Positions 16,277-24,454 of a DNA stretch of 56,315 bases are shown piece after piece (the first letter of the stretch is position 1; each line of letters begins with the position of its first letter). The position numbers and the translations under genes are program-made. Source of the stretch: Labilithrix sp. (GTDB lineage: Bacteria; Myxococcota_A; Polyangia; Polyangiales; Polyangiaceae); contig JAHBWD010000058.1 in NCBI GenBank assembly GCA_019637175.1, positions 1 to 56,315 on the forward strand, read 5' to 3'. Under the pieces are notes generated by a model. It was not told the DNA's origin. It ran no database searches and saw nothing but the letters and a program-made list of their open reading frames with translations.

Positions 16277-16879
16277 TCACGCGCGAGATCGCCGTCGCTT
16301 CTCGTTTCTTCCGAGGAAGTCACGACGGACGTGCACGGCCGTCTTCACCTCGGGCTTGGGCAGCGCGCTGCGGGCCTCGCCTTCGCCGTCGGCTTCTGCT
16401 TCTTCGCGCTCGTCGCGCGAGGCGGGCTCGCCCTCGCCGTCGTCTTTGCCGTCCTTGCCGTCCTTGCGCGGACCGTCGTTCGGCGTGAAGCGAATCGTCG
16501 TGTTCACCTCGAACTGCACCGTCGTCAGGATCTTGGTGAGCTCGCCGGAGAAGTTCGTGTGCTCGAGAAAATCGCGCATCTCTTTCGCCACGACACGGAA
16601 GAGGCCGTTCTTCGTCTCGTCGATCTGCTGGAGGAGATAGTGAGCGATCTCCTTCGGCAGCTTCATGTCCTGCGCGAACTGCTTCAGGTTGTCGGGCGAC
16701 TCGCGCGCCTTCTCGACGCCGATCTCGACGACGCGCTTGAGCACCTCGGGGATCACGCTCTCGAGCCGGCTCCGGAAGCGCTCGCGCGCCGTGCCCTCGC
16801 GTTCGTTCGGGGAGGCGGGCGGCTCCGAGCCGTGCTCCCTCGCGGCTGAAGGCTCCTCGGGCGGATCCTGATCGCTCAT
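16277..16879 (-). CDS. Conserved myxobacterial hypothetical protein with charged tail
   Basis: 200 residues. The folded core (about 30-125) is helical: RFRSRLESVIPEVLKRVVEI, then EKARESPDNLKQFAQDM, KLPKEIAHYLLQQIDETKNG and FRVVAKEMRDFLEHTNFSGE. This is phasin-like in having long amphipathic helices, but no named family was recognised with certainty. The N-terminus is acidic and the last 75 residues are highly charged and Lys/Arg/Glu-rich, ending RRRSRA. No signal peptide is present. The start at 16879 was chosen because upstream codons in the same frame have no coding character. Confidence 0.7.
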   Translation of the reverse strand: MSDQDPPEEPSAAREHGSEPPASPNEREGTARERFRSRLESVIPEVLKRVVEIGVEKARESPDNLKQFAQDMKLPKEIAHYLLQQIDETKNGLFRVVAKEMRDFLEHTNFSGELTKILTTVQFEVNTTIRFTPNDGPRKDGKDGKDDGEGEPASRDEREEAEADGEGEARSALPKPEVKTAVHVRRDFLGRNEKRRRSRA

Positions 16880-16926
16880 CGCGATCTCTCGATAGCGCTG
16901 GGCGTAGAGCGCGTCAACGCGGCGCG

Positions 16927-17340
16927 TCAGGCCGCCGCTGTGAGGATGCGGCTGATCCCCTGGGCGGCGTCGTCGAGATCGCGAGTGACACCCTCGCCGG
17001 CCTCGCGGCCCTGCCCGCGGCGATGCCGGCGCGCGCAGAGCAGCACTTCCTGACCGCCGACGGAGAGGGCGCGGATCTCGACGTCTTTGCGCAGCGATTC
17101 GACGCGCGAGGTGACCGCGTCGGTCATCGTGCCCCAGGCGCCCTCGGCGAGGAGCGGAGCGTAGGCTGCGAGCTCTTCGCAGACCGGCCAGGATCCCGCG
17201 CCTGCGACGACCACGCCCGACGCGTCGGCCACGACGATCGCGTCGAGCTCGCCTCGCGATCGTGTCTCGGTCAGCTGGTAGTGGAGGGCGACCAGCGGAT
17301 CGGCGCTTCGCCGGCGGCGGCGTTCGGCGTCCTGTTTCAT
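16927..17340 (-). CDS. Small Roadblock/LC7-like protein of unknown function
   Basis: 137 residues starting MKQDAERRRRRSADPLVALH. The central part ELDAIVVADASGVVVAGAGS followed by CEELAAYAPLLAEG, then DVEIRALSVGGQEVLLCARR, alternates strands and helices as Roadblock/LC7 or small ligand-binding domains do. Such proteins regulate Ras-like GTPases such as MglA in myxobacteria, but that link is inferred from shape only. It is divergent from the FHA gene, with 106 bp between the starts. An upstream in-frame stretch to 17547 is open but overlaps the FHA gene and was not included. Confidence 0.68.
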   Translation of the reverse strand: MKQDAERRRRRSADPLVALHYQLTETRSRGELDAIVVADASGVVVAGAGSWPVCEELAAYAPLLAEGAWGTMTDAVTSRVESLRKDVEIRALSVGGQEVLLCARRHRRGQGREAGEGVTRDLDDAAQGISRILTAAA

Positions 17341-17446
17341 GCGCGAAATTGTCCCTTGCGGCTCCCGCGCGGGCCAACTTCGAGTCCGCGGGCCGCCCCG
17401 ATCGGCGCTTCGCGGAGGCCGCGGGGCGTGCGAGACTAGTCGACGC

Positions 17447-18544
17447 GTGTACCTCGTCGTCCCTCCCGGCGGCTGTTTTCCCGAGCCGCGCCGCATCGAG
17501 CTCGGGCCAGGGCCGCTCACCATCGGCCGCGCGCAGAGCTGTGACATCCAGGTCGATGTCCCCGGCGTCGATCAGGAGCACGCGAAGATCAGCGAGGTCG
17601 CGCTCGTCGCGATCGGGGCCGACTGCGCCGTCGGCGACGTCCCTCTCGATCCGGGCTCGCGCCGCCTCGTCATGCCGGGCGACGAGATCCAGATCGGGAG
17701 CGTGGTCGTGGCCCTCGAAGGCCACGATCCGAGCATGGTCCCGCCGTCGCCCGACGGCCCGCCCGTCGCGCACGCGGCGCCGCGGGTCCGCGTCGTCGAG
17801 GGCGCCAACTTCGGCGACGAGCTCGTGCTCGTGCAAGAAGGTCGCGAATACGTGCTCGGGCGCGGGCCCAAGTGCGATCTCATCCTCGACGATCGCGAGG
17901 TCTCGCGCGAGCACGTGAAGCTGATGCGCCGCGCGTACGTGATTTACGTCCAGGATCTCTCGTCGACGCGCGGCTCGTGGCTCGGTCGCTCCGCGGTCTA
18001 CTCGGGATCGTCGATCGAGTGGTCGCGTCCACGGATGTTGCGCGTCGGGGCGACCGTCCTCTCGCTCGAGCTGCCCGAGGCGATCCGGCGCGCTGCGCCG
18101 GGCGCGCAAGCGAGCGCGCCGATGACGCCGCCGCCGCGCGCGCGCGACGGAAGCGGCGCGCTCCTCTCGACGCCGTCGGCGCCGAACGTCGCTCGAGGCA
18201 ACGACAACCGCACGCCGGCGCCGTCGTCGCCGCCGATCGGCAGCCACGCCGCAGCCGCCGTCGCCGCGGCCGACGCGCAGGTGCGCCGGCTCGGCCCTCT
18301 CAACTACGATCCGACGCCGCCGCCGATGCACGTACCGACGACGCCGTCGGCGCCGCCCGTCGCTCCGCGCGCGGGCGCCGGCTCCGCCCGCGCGCTCGGA
18401 CCGCTGCCGGTGCCCAGCACCGCGCGCAAGGCGTGGAAGAAGTCGGGGCCCACGATCGGCAAGGTCTCGGGGTTGCTGCTTCTCGCCCTCGCCGGCCTCG
18501 CGATCCTGGGGGCGCTTTTCGTCGTCTTTTCGCTGCTCGAGTAG
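17447..18544 (+). CDS. FHA-domain membrane protein (two FHA modules, C-terminal TM)
   Basis: 365 residues from the GTG at 17447. The first module (residues 1-95: GPLTIGRAQSCDIQVD, VDQEHAKIS) resembles FHA but its phosphopeptide-binding Ser/His loop is poorly kept. The second (about 110-215) has the full pattern YVLGRGPKCDLILDDREVSR, EHVKL, VQDLSSTRGSWL. A long Pro/Ala-rich linker precedes a single TM helix (GLLLLALAGLAILGALFVVF) at the C-terminus. FHA domains read phosphothreonine, so the protein may recruit partners of the two Ser/Thr kinases nearby (20326 and 28423). C-terminal anchoring puts the FHA part in the cytoplasm. Confidence 0.85.
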   Translation: MYLVVPPGGCFPEPRRIELGPGPLTIGRAQSCDIQVDVPGVDQEHAKISEVALVAIGADCAVGDVPLDPGSRRLVMPGDEIQIGSVVVALEGHDPSMVPPSPDGPPVAHAAPRVRVVEGANFGDELVLVQEGREYVLGRGPKCDLILDDREVSREHVKLMRRAYVIYVQDLSSTRGSWLGRSAVYSGSSIEWSRPRMLRVGATVLSLELPEAIRRAAPGAQASAPMTPPPRARDGSGALLSTPSAPNVARGNDNRTPAPSSPPIGSHAAAAVAAADAQVRRLGPLNYDPTPPPMHVPTTPSAPPVAPRAGAGSARALGPLPVPSTARKAWKKSGPTIGKVSGLLLLALAGLAILGALFVVFSLLE

Positions 18545-18609
18545 CTCAGGCCTCACCCCGCGGGCGTTCCGGGTTGCCCGAAAGCGAGGCTCGGAGTACG
18601 CACCCGCGC

Positions 18610-18924
18610 ATGAGCTTCGGTAGCTTCGCGACGGGCGACCTCGTCCAGATCGAGACGGACGCGATCCGCGCGATCGCGCGCGTGCGCGAGTCGGCCGGCG
18701 GCCGCCTCCACATCGCCCTCGAGACGGGCGAGTATCTCCCTTGGGTCGACGAGGTCCGCATTCGTCACTTCGGCGACGGTCCGGAGCGATCGCTCGTGGC
18801 GAAGATGCTGCACGGAGGCACGACGACGGCGCTCTTGCAGATCGTCACGGATCTCGAGCTCCCGATGATCCCGCCGCCCGCGTCGACGCCGCGCGCGCTG
18901 TTCGACACGATCCCCGATCTCTGA
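18610..18924 (+). CDS. Hypothetical protein
   Basis: 104 residues, no signal peptide or TM helix. It begins MSFGSFATGDLVQIETDAIR and has regular beta-like alternation (IARVRESAGGRLHIALETGE, WVDEVRIRHF), reminiscent of a small barrel. Residues after 85 are Pro-rich. No family was recognised. It sits between the FHA gene (same strand, 65 bp) and the convergent FHA-type regulator. Confidence 0.6.
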   Translation: MSFGSFATGDLVQIETDAIRAIARVRESAGGRLHIALETGEYLPWVDEVRIRHFGDGPERSLVAKMLHGGTTTALLQIVTDLELPMIPPPASTPRALFDTIPDL

Positions 18925-18941
18925 ACGGCGCGATCGCGCGC

Positions 18942-20288
18942 CTACTTCTTCGAGCGCGCCTTGAGCTTCTGGAAGTAGCGCCGGCCGATGCCCGAGGCGG
19001 CCGCGGCGCGCGCCACGTCGCCGTCGTGCATCGCGAGCAGGCGCGCGACGTAGCGCTGCTCGAACTCGTCGAGGATCCGATCGCGCGCTTGGGGGAAGGG
19101 GAGGGCGGGATCGACGAAGCGATCGATCGCGTCCGCTTGCGCCCCGCGCTCGATCGGAGCCGAGGGCTCGAGGTCGGCGAGCTCGCCGAGCGCGAGCCGC
19201 CTCGCGATCGTGTTCCGGAGCTCGCGCACGTTGCCCGGCCAGCCGTAGTCTTCCCACTTCTGCATCAGCTCGCGGGGGATCGCCCGCGGATCGCCGCCCA
19301 TCTCCTGCCAGAAGTGGGTCGCGAGAACGCTCACGTCTCCGATGCGGTTGCGCAGCGCCGGCAGCTCGATGCGCGCGACCGCGAGCCGGTGGAACAGATC
19401 GTCGCGGAAGCGCCCCGCTTGCACCTCGCGATCGAGATCGCGCCGCGTCGCCGCGAGGACGCGCACGTCGACGCGGATCCACTTGTCGCCCCCGACGCGG
19501 CGGATCTCGGAGCGCTCGATCGCGCGGAGCAGCCTGGGCTGGAGCGCGGGATCGAGATCGCCGACCTCGTCGATGAGGAGCGTCCCGCCGTGGGCCTGCT
19601 CGAAGACGCCTTTGCGCTCGTGGAGCGCCCCGGCGAACGCGCCTTGCTCGTGGCCGAAGAGCTCGGCCTCGACGAGGCTCGGCGGCACGGCAGTGCAGTC
19701 GAACACCACGAAGGGCCCCGCCGCCCGCGGGCCCGTCTCGTGGATCGACTCGGCGAGCGCTTCTTTGCCCGTGCCCGTCTCGCCTTCGATGACGACCGGC
19801 ACGGTCGTCTGCGCGAGGCGCGTGGTGAGCGGATAGAGACGGCGCATCTCCCGGCTCGCCCCCACCACGCGGCCGAACGCGGATCCGGGCGGTACGCTCA
19901 CCGTGCTCTCGCCGAGGCTCTCGGTCTCGACCTGGAACATCGTCGACCCGACGCGGAGGAACTCGCCGCCTTGGAGCTCGGCCTCGACGATCTTCACGCG
20001 ATCGACGAACGTGCCGTTGGTCGACGTGAGATCGATGACCTTGAGCGCGCCCCCGACGCGCTCGAGCGCGCAGTGCCGGCGCGAGACCTCGTTGTCGGTG
20101 AGGCGGATCTCGCACGCGGGGCTCGTGCCGACGAGCGTGCGCGTCGGCGCCGACGCGTCGAGGCGGAACGACTGGCCGCGCTCGGGGCCCTCGGTGACGG
20201 TGAGGACGAAGAGGGCCTCGGCGTGCGCCTTGAGCGCGTTGCGCGGCTGCACCGCCGTCGCGAGGATGTCGCGCTCGCTGTCCCGCAT
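18942..20288 (-). CDS. FHA-domain sigma-54-type enhancer-binding protein with GAFAGA loop
   Basis: 448 residues. FHA domain at about 28-122 (EIRLTDNEVSRRHCALERVG, STNGTF); AAA+ domain about 140-375 with Walker A GETGTGKE (169-176), Walker B TLLIDEVGDL (236-245), and arginine-finger region; Fis-type HTH near the C-terminus (DVARAAAASGIGRRYFQKLK). The L1 loop reads GAFAGA at 216-221 where canonical activators have GAFTGA, whose Thr contacts sigma-54. The FHA domain suggests activation by phosphothreonine, plausibly made by the kinase encoded next (20326-21498). The 'sigma-54' dependence is therefore uncertain for this protein. Confidence 0.9.
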   Translation of the reverse strand: MRDSERDILATAVQPRNALKAHAEALFVLTVTEGPERGQSFRLDASAPTRTLVGTSPACEIRLTDNEVSRRHCALERVGGALKVIDLTSTNGTFVDRVKIVEAELQGGEFLRVGSTMFQVETESLGESTVSVPPGSAFGRVVGASREMRRLYPLTTRLAQTTVPVVIEGETGTGKEALAESIHETGPRAAGPFVVFDCTAVPPSLVEAELFGHEQGAFAGALHERKGVFEQAHGGTLLIDEVGDLDPALQPRLLRAIERSEIRRVGGDKWIRVDVRVLAATRRDLDREVQAGRFRDDLFHRLAVARIELPALRNRIGDVSVLATHFWQEMGGDPRAIPRELMQKWEDYGWPGNVRELRNTIARRLALGELADLEPSAPIERGAQADAIDRFVDPALPFPQARDRILDEFEQRYVARLLAMHDGDVARAAAASGIGRRYFQKLKARSKK

Positions 20289-20325
20289 CTCGCGACCCTG
20301 ACGATAGCGCGCTCACCCGAGCGAG

Positions 20326-21498
20326 TCACGGCGAGCGCGTGAGCACGAAGATCGCGATCGCGAGCGAGAGCAAGAGGGGCACGAGGAGCGCGATGAGCGG
20401 CTTGTGCGAGCGCCGGCGCCGGCGCGCCTTCCGGCGAACGGGCGGCCCGGCCGCGGAGGCGGGGACGACGGGCACCTCGACGCGCTCGTCGATCTCGCCC
20501 GCGGGCACCTTCGCGAGCTCCGCGCCGGCGCGCACGCGGCGGAGCATCTCTTCTTTCTCCGCGATCCGATCGGGGAACCACCGGCGCATGCGCTCGGCGA
20601 GCGCTTGGGTCGGCGAGGCGACCTCGCGCGCGACGTCGAGCAGCGCGGCGCGCATCTCCGCGGCCGTGGCGTAGCGGTCTTCGGGCCTCTTCGCGAGCGC
20701 CTTCATGCACACGGCCTCGAGCCCGCGAGGGAAGCCGTCGACGAGGCGCGACGGCGGGAGGATCGGCTCGCGGCAGATGGCGTCGATCGTGTGCCCGGGG
20801 CTCGCGCGCTTGAACAGGCGCCGCCCGGTGCCGAGCTCGTAGAGCACGACGCCCATCGCGAAGATGTCGCTGCGACGATCGAGCCGCTCGCCGCGCGCGT
20901 GCTCGGGCGACATGTATTCGAGCTTGCCCTTCACGTCGCCCGTCGCGGTCTTCGCCACGCGCTCGGCCATGATCGCGACCCCGAAGTCGAGCAGCTTCAC
21001 GTGCCCGTCGTACGCGACGAAGAGGTTCTGCGGAGAGACGTCGCGGTGCACGAGGTTCTGGCTCCGCCCGTCGTCGGTCACGAGCTCGTGGGCCGCGTGC
21101 AGCCCCGCGCAGGCCTCGGCGACGATCCAGGCGACGAGCCCGGCGCCGAGCTTCTCGTTCGCGGCGACCGAGCGCTTGAGGACGCTCGCGAGGTTCTCGC
21201 CCGCGACGTACTCGAGCACGAGGAAGAGCCTCCCTTCGTCTTCGCCGAGCTCCTCGACCTGGACGACGTTGGGGTGTCGTATTCGGGCGATCGCGCGGGC
21301 CTCGTCGAGGAACATCGCGACGAACGACGCGGTGCTCGCGTACTGCGGCAGGATCTGCTTGATGACGACCGCGCGAGGGGCGCTCGCCGGCCCGGCGCCC
21401 CGGGCGAGGAGGATCTCCGCCATGCCGCCGGTCGCGAGCTGCCCGAGGATCTCGAAGTGTCCGACGCGCTTCGGAAGCACCGGCTCCCAGCCTAGCAC
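20326..21498 (-). CDS. Eukaryotic-like Ser/Thr protein kinase with C-terminal TM
   Basis: 390 residues from the GTG at 21498 (another GTG at 21480 is possible; the longer frame to 21591 would run into the pepP start). The kinase domain has a modified Gly loop (QLATGGMAEILLAR), VVIKQ (catalytic Lys near 47), HRDVSPQN (151-158), DFGVA (171-173) and the APE-equivalent YMSPEHARGE. After about 280 residues comes a Lys/Arg-rich linker and one TM helix (PLIALLVPLLLSLAIAIFVL) at the very C-terminus. This is the usual myxobacterial Pkn layout. It stands 38 bp upstream of the FHA enhancer-binding protein gene on the same strand, a probable kinase-effector pair. Confidence 0.9.
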   Translation of the reverse strand: MLGWEPVLPKRVGHFEILGQLATGGMAEILLARGAGPASAPRAVVIKQILPQYASTASFVAMFLDEARAIARIRHPNVVQVEELGEDEGRLFLVLEYVAGENLASVLKRSVAANEKLGAGLVAWIVAEACAGLHAAHELVTDDGRSQNLVHRDVSPQNLFVAYDGHVKLLDFGVAIMAERVAKTATGDVKGKLEYMSPEHARGERLDRRSDIFAMGVVLYELGTGRRLFKRASPGHTIDAICREPILPPSRLVDGFPRGLEAVCMKALAKRPEDRYATAAEMRAALLDVAREVASPTQALAERMRRWFPDRIAEKEEMLRRVRAGAELAKVPAGEIDERVEVPVVPASAAGPPVRRKARRRRRSHKPLIALLVPLLLSLAIAIFVLTRSP

Positions 21499-21583
21499 CC
21501 GGTCACCCTCGAGCTCCTGCCTCCCGCGACGGGGCGGGTCGTGGGTTGAAGCGGGCCTCTCGCCGTGGCAAGTGAAAAAGGCC

Positions 21584-22900
21584 ATGTGCACTTGCCACAG
21601 CGAGATCTACGCCAAGCGCCGTCGTGCCTTCGTCTCTGCGGTCGCGGCCAAGGGCGCGCCAGACGACTTCGTCTGCGTCTTCCCGGCGGCGCCCGTGTTC
21701 ACGCGGAACAACGACGTCGAGCACGAGTACCGGCAAGACTCCGACCTCTTCTACATGTCGGGCTTCGCCGAGCCCGGCACGGTGCTCGTCGTGACGGAGA
21801 AGACGACGATGTTCGTCCGCCCGCGCGATCCCGAGCGCGAGATCTGGGACGGCCCGCGCTGGGGCGTCGACGGCGCGAAGGAGCACTTCGGGGCCGACGA
21901 GGCGCACACGATCGACAAGCTCGCCGAGGAGCTGCCCAAGCTGTTCCAGAACAAGAAGCGCCTCTACTACCGCCTCGGCGTCAATCGCGCGATGGACGAC
22001 AAGATCCTCGAGGCGATCGACAAGACGCGCGCGCGCGCGAAGCTCGGCATCTCGTGGCCGGTCGAGATCATCGATCCCGGCACGATCCTCCACGAGATGC
22101 GCCTCTTCAAGTCGAAAGACGACCTCGACGCCATGCGCAAGGCCGCGGAGATCACCGCGGAGGCGCACGTGCGCGCCATGGCCGAGACGAAGGCGGGCAT
22201 GCACGAGTTCCAGGTCGAGGCGTTGATCCTGGAGACGTTCCGCGCCCACGGCTCCGAGCGCCCGGCGTACGGGAGCATCGTCGGGTCGGGCCCCAACGCG
22301 ACCATCCTGCACTACCGCCAGAACAACAAGAAGATGGAGAAGGGCGAGCTCCTCCTCATCGACGCGGGCTGCGAGTACGACTACTACGCGGCCGACGTGA
22401 CGCGGACGTTCCCGGTCGGCGCGGGCTTCTCGAAGGAGCAGCAGGCGATCTACGAGCTCGTCCTCGACGCCCAGGAGGCGGGCATCGCCAAGACGGTGAA
22501 GGGCTCGAGCCTCGAGCAGATCCACGCCACGTGCGTCGACGTGATCACGCGCGGCCTCGTGAAGCTCGGCCTCCTCCAGGGCGACGTCGAGCAGCTCGTG
22601 AAAGACGAGGCGTACAAGCCTTTCTTCATGCACAAGACGAGTCACTGGCTCGGCATGGACGTGCACGACGTCGGCAACTACTACGTCGGCGGCAAGGCGC
22701 GTGCGCTCGAGCCGGGCATGGTGCTCACGGTGGAGCCCGGCATCTACATCGGCAAGGACTACGACAAGGTCCCGCCGGAGTGGCGCGGCATCGGCGTCCG
22801 CATCGAAGACGACATCCTCGTGACCGACGCGGCGCCCGACAACCTCACGCAGGCGATTCCGAAGACGGTCGCGGATCTTCAGCGGGCGTCGGCGGCGTAG
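21584..22900 (+). CDS. pepP: Xaa-Pro aminopeptidase (M24B family)
   Basis: 438 residues. N-terminal aminopeptidase-P domain (DLFYMSGFAEPGTVLVV) and C-terminal pita-bread domain with the dinuclear metal ligands in LLLIDAGCEYDYYAADVTRT (two Asp), THSHWLG-type TSHWLGMDVHDVG (His), TVEPGIYI (Glu) and GIGVRIEDDILV (Glu). It removes N-terminal residues preceding proline and is cytoplasmic. The ATG at 21584 starts MCTCHSEIYAKRRRAF and is divergent from the kinase gene. Its last 56 bp overlap the 3' end of the convergent DUF2062 gene. Confidence 0.93.
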   Translation: MCTCHSEIYAKRRRAFVSAVAAKGAPDDFVCVFPAAPVFTRNNDVEHEYRQDSDLFYMSGFAEPGTVLVVTEKTTMFVRPRDPEREIWDGPRWGVDGAKEHFGADEAHTIDKLAEELPKLFQNKKRLYYRLGVNRAMDDKILEAIDKTRARAKLGISWPVEIIDPGTILHEMRLFKSKDDLDAMRKAAEITAEAHVRAMAETKAGMHEFQVEALILETFRAHGSERPAYGSIVGSGPNATILHYRQNNKKMEKGELLLIDAGCEYDYYAADVTRTFPVGAGFSKEQQAIYELVLDAQEAGIAKTVKGSSLEQIHATCVDVITRGLVKLGLLQGDVEQLVKDEAYKPFFMHKTSHWLGMDVHDVGNYYVGGKARALEPGMVLTVEPGIYIGKDYDKVPPEWRGIGVRIEDDILVTDAAPDNLTQAIPKTVADLQRASAA

Positions 22901-23387
22901 CCGCGATCGCTTCGTTCGTTTCGTTCGCCGCGATCTCGGCCTCGGCGCGCTTTCGCCGCTCGTCGCGTCGTCGCGCGACGCCGTAAGCGGCGAATCCCAT
23001 CACGAAGCCGATCGCGCCGCCGACGGGCACCGTCCCGATGCACCAGTCGAGGAGCAGCGCGCCGGCCTGATCGAGCGCGTTGTGCCGGTCGAGCTCGATG
23101 TCGAGCCAGGTCCCGGTCCGGATGAGGTGCGCCACCTGGACCTCGGCCACCGCGATGAACGGCAGCATGATCATGTTCGAGATCCGCGAGCCGAGCCACG
23201 CGAAGAGACGGTTCTTCTTGAAGATCGTGGCGAGCCCCATCGCGAGCGGCCCGTGGACGCCGATCGCGGGCGTGCACCCGGCGAAGGCCCCGATGCCCAC
23301 GGCCCAGCCGATCTCACGAGGCGAGGCGCGCTCGGACTTCGCGAGCTTCCAGATGTGCTTGATGCGTTGCCAGAGGCGGCGGAGCAC
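22845..23387 (-). CDS. DUF2062 family membrane protein
   Basis: 180 residues from a GTG start. The typical DUF2062 pattern is seen: SPREIGWAVGIGAFAGCTPA, HGPLAMGLATIFKKNR and SNMIMLPFIA, with two to three TM helices (about 30-50, 65-90, 120-145). The C-terminal 45 residues are charged and Ala/Pro/Glu-rich. The family is widespread in proteobacteria with unknown function. Its coding end overlaps pepP (convergent) by 56 bp, so both C-terminal ends are constrained by two frames. The next gene, xerC, is divergent, 88 bp away. Confidence 0.88.
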   Translation of the reverse strand: MLRRLWQRIKHIWKLAKSERASPREIGWAVGIGAFAGCTPAIGVHGPLAMGLATIFKKNRLFAWLGSRISNMIMLPFIAVAEVQVAHLIRTGTWLDIELDRHNALDQAGALLLDWCIGTVPVGGAIGFVMGFAAYGVARRRDERRKRAEAEIAANETNEAIAATPPTPAEDPRPSSESPA

Positions 23388-23475
23388 GGAACCGTCGAGG
23401 TTAGCACTCGAGCGGGCGCCGCGGTCGCGGCGTCAAAGTCGTCCGCCCGCGCCGCCCACGTTACAATCCACCGCG

Positions 23476-24444
23476 GTGTCGCTCCCTCTGTCCGCGCTCA
23501 AACGCGATTTTCTCGTGCACCTCGCCGAAGAGCGTCACGCCTCGCCCCACACCGTCTCCGCGTACGGCCGCGACCTCGACGCGCTCCTCGCGTTCGTCGC
23601 CGCGCGGGCCGACGCCCGGCCGGCGTCGCGATCGCGCGCGCGCGACGCCTCCGCGGCCGCCGCGCTCGATCTCTACGTGCTGCGCGCGTGGCTCGGCGAG
23701 CTCGCGCGGACGTGCAAGCCGACCTCGGTCGCGCGCAAGATCGCGAGCGTGCGCTCGTTCGGGCGTTGGCTCAAGCGGCACGGCCACGCGCGCGTGAATC
23801 CCGCCGAGCAGCTCGCGAGCCCGAAGGTTCGCCGCGAGCTCCCGACGTTCCTCTCGGCGGAAGACGCGGCGTCGGTCGTCGAGTCTCCCTCGAGCGCCGC
23901 CGTGCACCCCGCGGTCGCGCTGCGCGATCGCGCGCTGCTCGAGCTGCTCTACGCCGGCGGTCTCCGCGTCTCCGAGGCCTCCGGGCTCGACCTCGATCAG
24001 CTCGAGCTCGGCGAGCGGACGGCGCGCGTCCTCGGCAAGGGACGCAAAGAGCGCGTCGTGCCGCTCGGCCGCGCCGCGACGGCCGCGCTCGCGGCGTGGA
24101 TCGCCGCGCGTGATGCGCTCGCCCATCCCAGAACGCGGCAGCTCGATCCGCGCGCGGTCTTCGTCTCGACGCGAGGCCGTCGCCTCGGACCGCGCGCGAT
24201 CCAGCTGCTCGTCCGTCGCTACGGCCTCGAGGGCGCGGGGCGCGCCGATCTCCATCCGCACGCGCTGCGGCACACCTGCGCCACCCACCTCCTCGACGGC
24301 GGCGCCGATCTCCGGGCCATCCAGGAGGTGTTGGGCCACTCGTCGCTCTCGACCACGCAGCGCTACACGCACGTGTCCGTCGCCCACCTCCTCACCGTCT
24401 ACGATTCGGCGCATCCTCTCGCGAAGAGGAAGCGGGTCGAGTAG
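23476..24444 (+). CDS. xerC: Tyrosine recombinase XerC
   Basis: 322 residues from GTG 23476. SAM-like N-terminal DNA-binding domain (residues 5-105; HTVSAYGRDLDALLAF). Catalytic domain with R164 (GLRVSEASGL), K188 (GKGRKERVV), H262/R265 (HALRHTCATHLL), H288 (LGHSSLSTTQ) and nucleophile Y297 (RYTHVS), all present. Xer proteins resolve chromosome dimers at dif. The N-terminal domain is longer than in E. coli by an Arg/Ala-rich insertion (residues 45-65). It lies in a run xerC-sulfatase on the plus strand, 10 bp apart. Confidence 0.92.
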   Translation: MSLPLSALKRDFLVHLAEERHASPHTVSAYGRDLDALLAFVAARADARPASRSRARDASAAAALDLYVLRAWLGELARTCKPTSVARKIASVRSFGRWLKRHGHARVNPAEQLASPKVRRELPTFLSAEDAASVVESPSSAAVHPAVALRDRALLELLYAGGLRVSEASGLDLDQLELGERTARVLGKGRKERVVPLGRAATAALAAWIAARDALAHPRTRQLDPRAVFVSTRGRRLGPRAIQLLVRRYGLEGAGRADLHPHALRHTCATHLLDGGADLRAIQEVLGHSSLSTTQRYTHVSVAHLLTVYDSAHPLAKRKRVE

Positions 24445-24454
24445 AACCACCGGC

